NCBI GenBank assembly: GCA_905479025.1
Contig: CAJQKX010000830.1
Coordinates: forward strand, 1 to 9,342
Reading direction: 5' to 3'
Source of the DNA: an uncultured Paraglaciecola sp.
GTDB lineage: Bacteria; Pseudomonadota; Gammaproteobacteria; Enterobacterales; Alteromonadaceae
Length of the DNA stretch: 9,342 nucleotides
Position 1 is the first letter of the stretch. Each line of letters opens with the position of its first letter. The position numbers and the translations under genes are program-made. Below, piece by piece: positions 6,349 through 9,342 of this stretch. The notes below the pieces were generated by a model. It saw nothing but the letters and a program-made list of their open reading frames with translations. It was not told where the DNA came from and did no database searches.

Positions 6349-8964
6349 TTGTCTCTACACAGCCTACTTAACCAAATAAAACTGATCAACAATGCAGATA
6401 ATATTGCTGCGTACAAAACCATAGTGGCAAATAGTTACGAATGGCTAGAGAGTGAATTGAGTACAGGAGAAGTCACAGGGCTGGTGTTAGGCAGGGCCAC
6501 ATTAGCCGATGCATTACTGAGGCATATCTGGCAATTAATGGACTTGCATCTTGAGCATCATTTAGCCTTAATTGCAGTAGGTGGATACGGAAGAGGACAA
6601 CTACAACCTCACTCAGATATCGATTTGCTAGTGCTAAGCAAAAAATCGTTATCAAAAAAACAACAAGAACATATAAGTCAGTTTATTACACTTTTATGGG
6701 ATATTGGATTAGATGTTGGGCAATCAGTGCGTACCATCAAAGAAACGTTTCAGCTAGCGAAACAAGACGTCACTATAGCGACAAACTTAGTCGAAGCACG
6801 TTTATTAATTGGCTGTGAAGTGACTTTTGAAGACTTACAAGAAAAACTCAACTCACGGAGCTATTGGAGCAGCAAAGATTTTTTCTTGGCAAAATATCAA
6901 GAACAAAAAGAACGTCATCGAAAATTTAAAGACACGTCATATAACTTGGAGCCTAACGTCAAAGAAAGCCCTGGTTGCTTAAGAGACATCCAATCTATAG
7001 GTTGGGTGGCAAAGAAGCATTTTAACGCGACAGATGGCAAAGACTTAGTGGCACATGGTTATTTTAATCAACAAGAATTTGATGAGTTAATAGAATGTCG
7101 TGAAAGCCTTTGGCGGATTAGGTTTGCTTTACACATTGTGGCTGGTCGCAGTGAAAACCGCTTATTATTCGATTATCAAACAGATGTTGCCACACGATTA
7201 GGTTATGGCGACGAAGGGAAAGCGTCAGTAGAGCGCATGATGAAAGCCTTTTTCAGAACCGTTAGGCGTATTAGTGAATTGAACAAAATGTTAATGCAAC
7301 GCTTTAGCCAAGATGTTCTTAACTTGAACGTCAAACAACATATTAAAATCAATACAAACTTTGAACTACTCGACGGTTATATTGCCCCGACGAAAGATAA
7401 CGTATTCGCCTCTCCAGAAGCTATTTTACAATTTCTACTATTGATTGCAGATACTCCTCAAATACAAGATTTACATTCTGATTGTTTGCGCCAATTACGC
7501 TTGGCAAGACGAGAGTTTCGACAGCAATATTATGTAGAACGGGCAGAATGTCGTGAGTTATTTTTAAAATTAGCCAAACACCCAGACTTTTTTGCGTTAG
7601 GCTGGGATATTATGCATAAGCATGGCATTTTGCAGGCTTATATCCCTCAGTGGGATAACATAGTGGGCATGATGCAATTTGATCTATTCCATGCTTACAC
7701 AGTTGACGAACATACTCATCGATTGGTCAAGAATATTTATCATTATTCACAACCTGAGAATAAAGAATTCCCTCGTTGTGGGAATATAGTCAAAAACCTA
7801 GATAAGCCAGAGCTGTTATATATTGCTGCCATTTATCATGATATTGGAAAGGGCCGAAATGGTGACCACTCTAAACTGGGCGCAGTGGACGTAGCAGAGT
7901 TTTGTCGACACCATGACATCAATGCTATCGATACTGAACTCATTAGATGGTTAGTGGAAAGTCATCTGTTAATGTCTGTCATCGCACAAAGACGAGATAT
8001 TTACGACCCGACAGTGATCAACGAGTTTGCACAAGCGGTGCGTACCCACAACAATTTAAACCACTTATATGTGTTAACCCTCGCCGACATTCGGGCAACC
8101 AATGACAATCTATGGAACGATTGGAAAGCAACACTCTTAAGAGAATTATATTTACTCACACAAAAGGCCTTAGACAATGGTTTAGAGTGCAAAGTGGCGT
8201 TACAAGACAGGATCAGCGAACATCAAGCCCAAGCGATGGCCTCTATGCTTGACAACGGCATGAACGAGACGCAAATATTACAGTTTTGGCAACGCCTCAG
8301 TGATGATTATTTTACTCGTTTTAAACCAACACAGATCGCATGGCATGCTAACCTCATATTAGCCGCTCACCCTATGACCGATGACTTTTTGATGGTTGGC
8401 ACCAGTGCTGACACGTCTAAAGCAGGTGCTGAATTAATGGTATATGGTAAAGATAGACCCATGATGTTTGCTCAAATAGCGTCTGTGCTAGATAGCCGAA
8501 ATTGCTCTATCCACGATGCACAAATCATGCGTACACAAGATGGCTTTATATTTGATAGCTTTACTATATTTGAACATAACGGCGATAGGATCACCTCTGA
8601 ATCACGTTTAAACAGTTTACGAGAAGCCGTAGAAACTCAGTTAAATAAACCTGGCGAAGAACACATCAACAGACGCAAAATGTCACGTCAAATGAAGCAG
8701 TTGGATGTAAAAACCAAAATTAGATTCTACCCTAGCCAAACCAATGTCACCTTGATTGAGCTTGAAGCCCTAGATGCACCGGGGTTACTTGCTAACATAA
8801 GTGAACAATTTATTGCCTTTAATTTCAAGTTGCATCAAGCCAAAATATCCACTATTGGAGAGCGTGCAGAAGATTTATTTATTGTGAGTAACGAGTTTGA
8901 CCAGCCACTGACTCACACAGAACAAGTGCAGTTAAAGAAACGACTGTGTGACGCTTTAGATTAG
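6349..8964 (+). CDS. glnD: Bifunctional PII uridylyltransferase / uridylyl-removing enzyme
   Basis: GlnD senses glutamine. When glutamine is low it uridylylates PII proteins (GlnB, GlnK); when glutamine is high it removes UMP. This controls glutamine synthetase adenylylation and NtrBC. The protein is 871 residues (E. coli 890) with all expected parts. The nucleotidyltransferase domain has GGYGRG (78-83) and SDIDLLVL (89-96; Asp90, Asp92), followed by the GlnD linker region with NLEPNVKESPGCLRDI (199-214). The HD hydrolase domain has His455, His497-Asp498 (YHDIGKGRNGDHS) and Asp580. Two C-terminal ACT domains lie at about 694-765 (KDRPMMFAQIASVL) and 799-870 (DAPGLLANISEQF). The start is TTG with AAAGG eight bases upstream; no better in-frame ATG precedes the conserved region. 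It follows map by 140 bp, as in E. coli. Confidence 0.99.
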   Translation: MSLHSLLNQIKLINNADNIAAYKTIVANSYEWLESELSTGEVTGLVLGRATLADALLRHIWQLMDLHLEHHLALIAVGGYGRGQLQPHSDIDLLVLSKKSLSKKQQEHISQFITLLWDIGLDVGQSVRTIKETFQLAKQDVTIATNLVEARLLIGCEVTFEDLQEKLNSRSYWSSKDFFLAKYQEQKERHRKFKDTSYNLEPNVKESPGCLRDIQSIGWVAKKHFNATDGKDLVAHGYFNQQEFDELIECRESLWRIRFALHIVAGRSENRLLFDYQTDVATRLGYGDEGKASVERMMKAFFRTVRRISELNKMLMQRFSQDVLNLNVKQHIKINTNFELLDGYIAPTKDNVFASPEAILQFLLLIADTPQIQDLHSDCLRQLRLARREFRQQYYVERAECRELFLKLAKHPDFFALGWDIMHKHGILQAYIPQWDNIVGMMQFDLFHAYTVDEHTHRLVKNIYHYSQPENKEFPRCGNIVKNLDKPELLYIAAIYHDIGKGRNGDHSKLGAVDVAEFCRHHDINAIDTELIRWLVESHLLMSVIAQRRDIYDPTVINEFAQAVRTHNNLNHLYVLTLADIRATNDNLWNDWKATLLRELYLLTQKALDNGLECKVALQDRISEHQAQAMASMLDNGMNETQILQFWQRLSDDYFTRFKPTQIAWHANLILAAHPMTDDFLMVGTSADTSKAGAELMVYGKDRPMMFAQIASVLDSRNCSIHDAQIMRTQDGFIFDSFTIFEHNGDRITSESRLNSLREAVETQLNKPGEEHINRRKMSRQMKQLDVKTKIRFYPSQTNVTLIELEALDAPGLLANISEQFIAFNFKLHQAKISTIGERAEDLFIVSNEFDQPLTHTEQVQLKKRLCDALD

Positions 8965-9261
8965 AATTGTGGGATAACCTGCTGACTAAAAGTATTACCG
9001 TTGTGGTGCATCTTAAAACTGCAAATTTCAGAACAAAAAAAAGACGAACAGGGCTATCAAGTTAATGGGTACTTGCCATAAGCGGTCTTAGCTATTACCC
9101 AATAAAATTGGTTTTGATAGTCTGCTTTGGCATGTGAGTAGCATCGATAGATTGAACTCACACACCTCAATGGCCCGGCCCTACAGCAATTTCTACATAC
9201 TGTCGTTGCGTGCTAAAAGGTTGGGATTTTTTTCACATAATCCAATTCTCTGACCCTGTTT
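8965..9261. other. Non-coding stretch downstream of glnD
   Basis: I recognise no gene or clear terminator here. In E. coli dapD follows glnD, but no dapD start is seen in this stretch. GGCTATCAA (9052-9060) can pair with TTGATAGTC (9114-9122) around further nested stems. TGTGAGT (9133-9139) and ACTCACA (9156-9162) form a 7-bp inverted repeat with a 16-base loop. CCAAT/ATTGG with a three-base loop followed by four T (9099-9114) is only a weak plus-strand terminator candidate. Confidence 0.5.
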
Positions 9262-9333
9262 ACTTGTTTTACTTGTTTTACTTGTTTTACTTGTTTTACT
9301 TGTTTTACTTGTTTTACTTGTTTTACTTGTTTT
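9262..9333. repeat. Tandem 9-bp repeat, eight perfect copies
   Basis: The unit ACTTGTTTT is repeated eight times without a mismatch. The flanks are diverged (TGTTT on the left, GCTTTATCA on the right), so the array appears complete within the window. The unit length is a multiple of three, and all three plus frames and two minus frames stay open through it. It is most likely an intergenic minisatellite prone to slippage; a coding array is considered separately. Confidence 0.97.
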
Positions 9334-9342
9334 GCTTTATCA

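Noticed and set aside
9099..9114. CCAAT/ATTGG hairpin plus four T as a glnD terminator
   Set aside because: The stem is only five AT-rich pairs with a three-base loop and a short interrupted T run, and it competes with better nested pairings.

Overview
The window is a compact piece of gammaproteobacterial core chromosome. The protein sequences and gene order (cdsA-uppS-frr-pyrH-tsf-rpsB on the minus strand, diverging from map-glnD on the plus strand) match the conserved rpsB/map neighbourhood known from Escherichia coli. The low-GC sequence, and uppS directly following frr with no dxr between them, suggest a marine Alteromonadales-type organism (Alteromonas, Glaciecola or Paraglaciecola relatives). 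That taxonomic placement is inference from sequence style and order, not from a search.

Leftward from about 4.95 kb the minus strand carries a strong promoter, a structured leader and rpsB (ribosomal protein S2). A 164-bp spacer with two hairpins follows, then tsf (EF-Ts) and a clear Rho-independent terminator. Next come a promoter/leader region with a large inverted repeat, pyrH (UMP kinase), frr (ribosome recycling factor), uppS (undecaprenyl pyrophosphate synthase) and the first 209 codons of cdsA (CDP-diglyceride synthase), which runs off the left edge. This strand links translation elongation and recycling with UTP supply and with lipid carrier and phospholipid synthesis.

Rightward, map (methionine aminopeptidase) has a recognisable promoter and is followed after 208 minus-strand-free bases of spacer-type sequence (140 bp from stop to start) by glnD, the bifunctional PII uridylyltransferase and uridylyl-removing enzyme of nitrogen control. 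The spacer contains a 13-bp perfect inverted repeat. Downstream of glnD, 378 bp contain no gene I recognise. They hold a foldable segment and end in eight perfect tandem copies of a 9-bp unit close to the right edge.

Four of the eight genes appear to use non-ATG starts (GTG for frr and cdsA, TTG for map and glnD). I found no mobile element, CRISPR array, tRNA, rRNA, defence system or evidently new protein system. The points worth a second look are regulatory RNA structures, inverted repeats, start codon choices and the 9-bp array.
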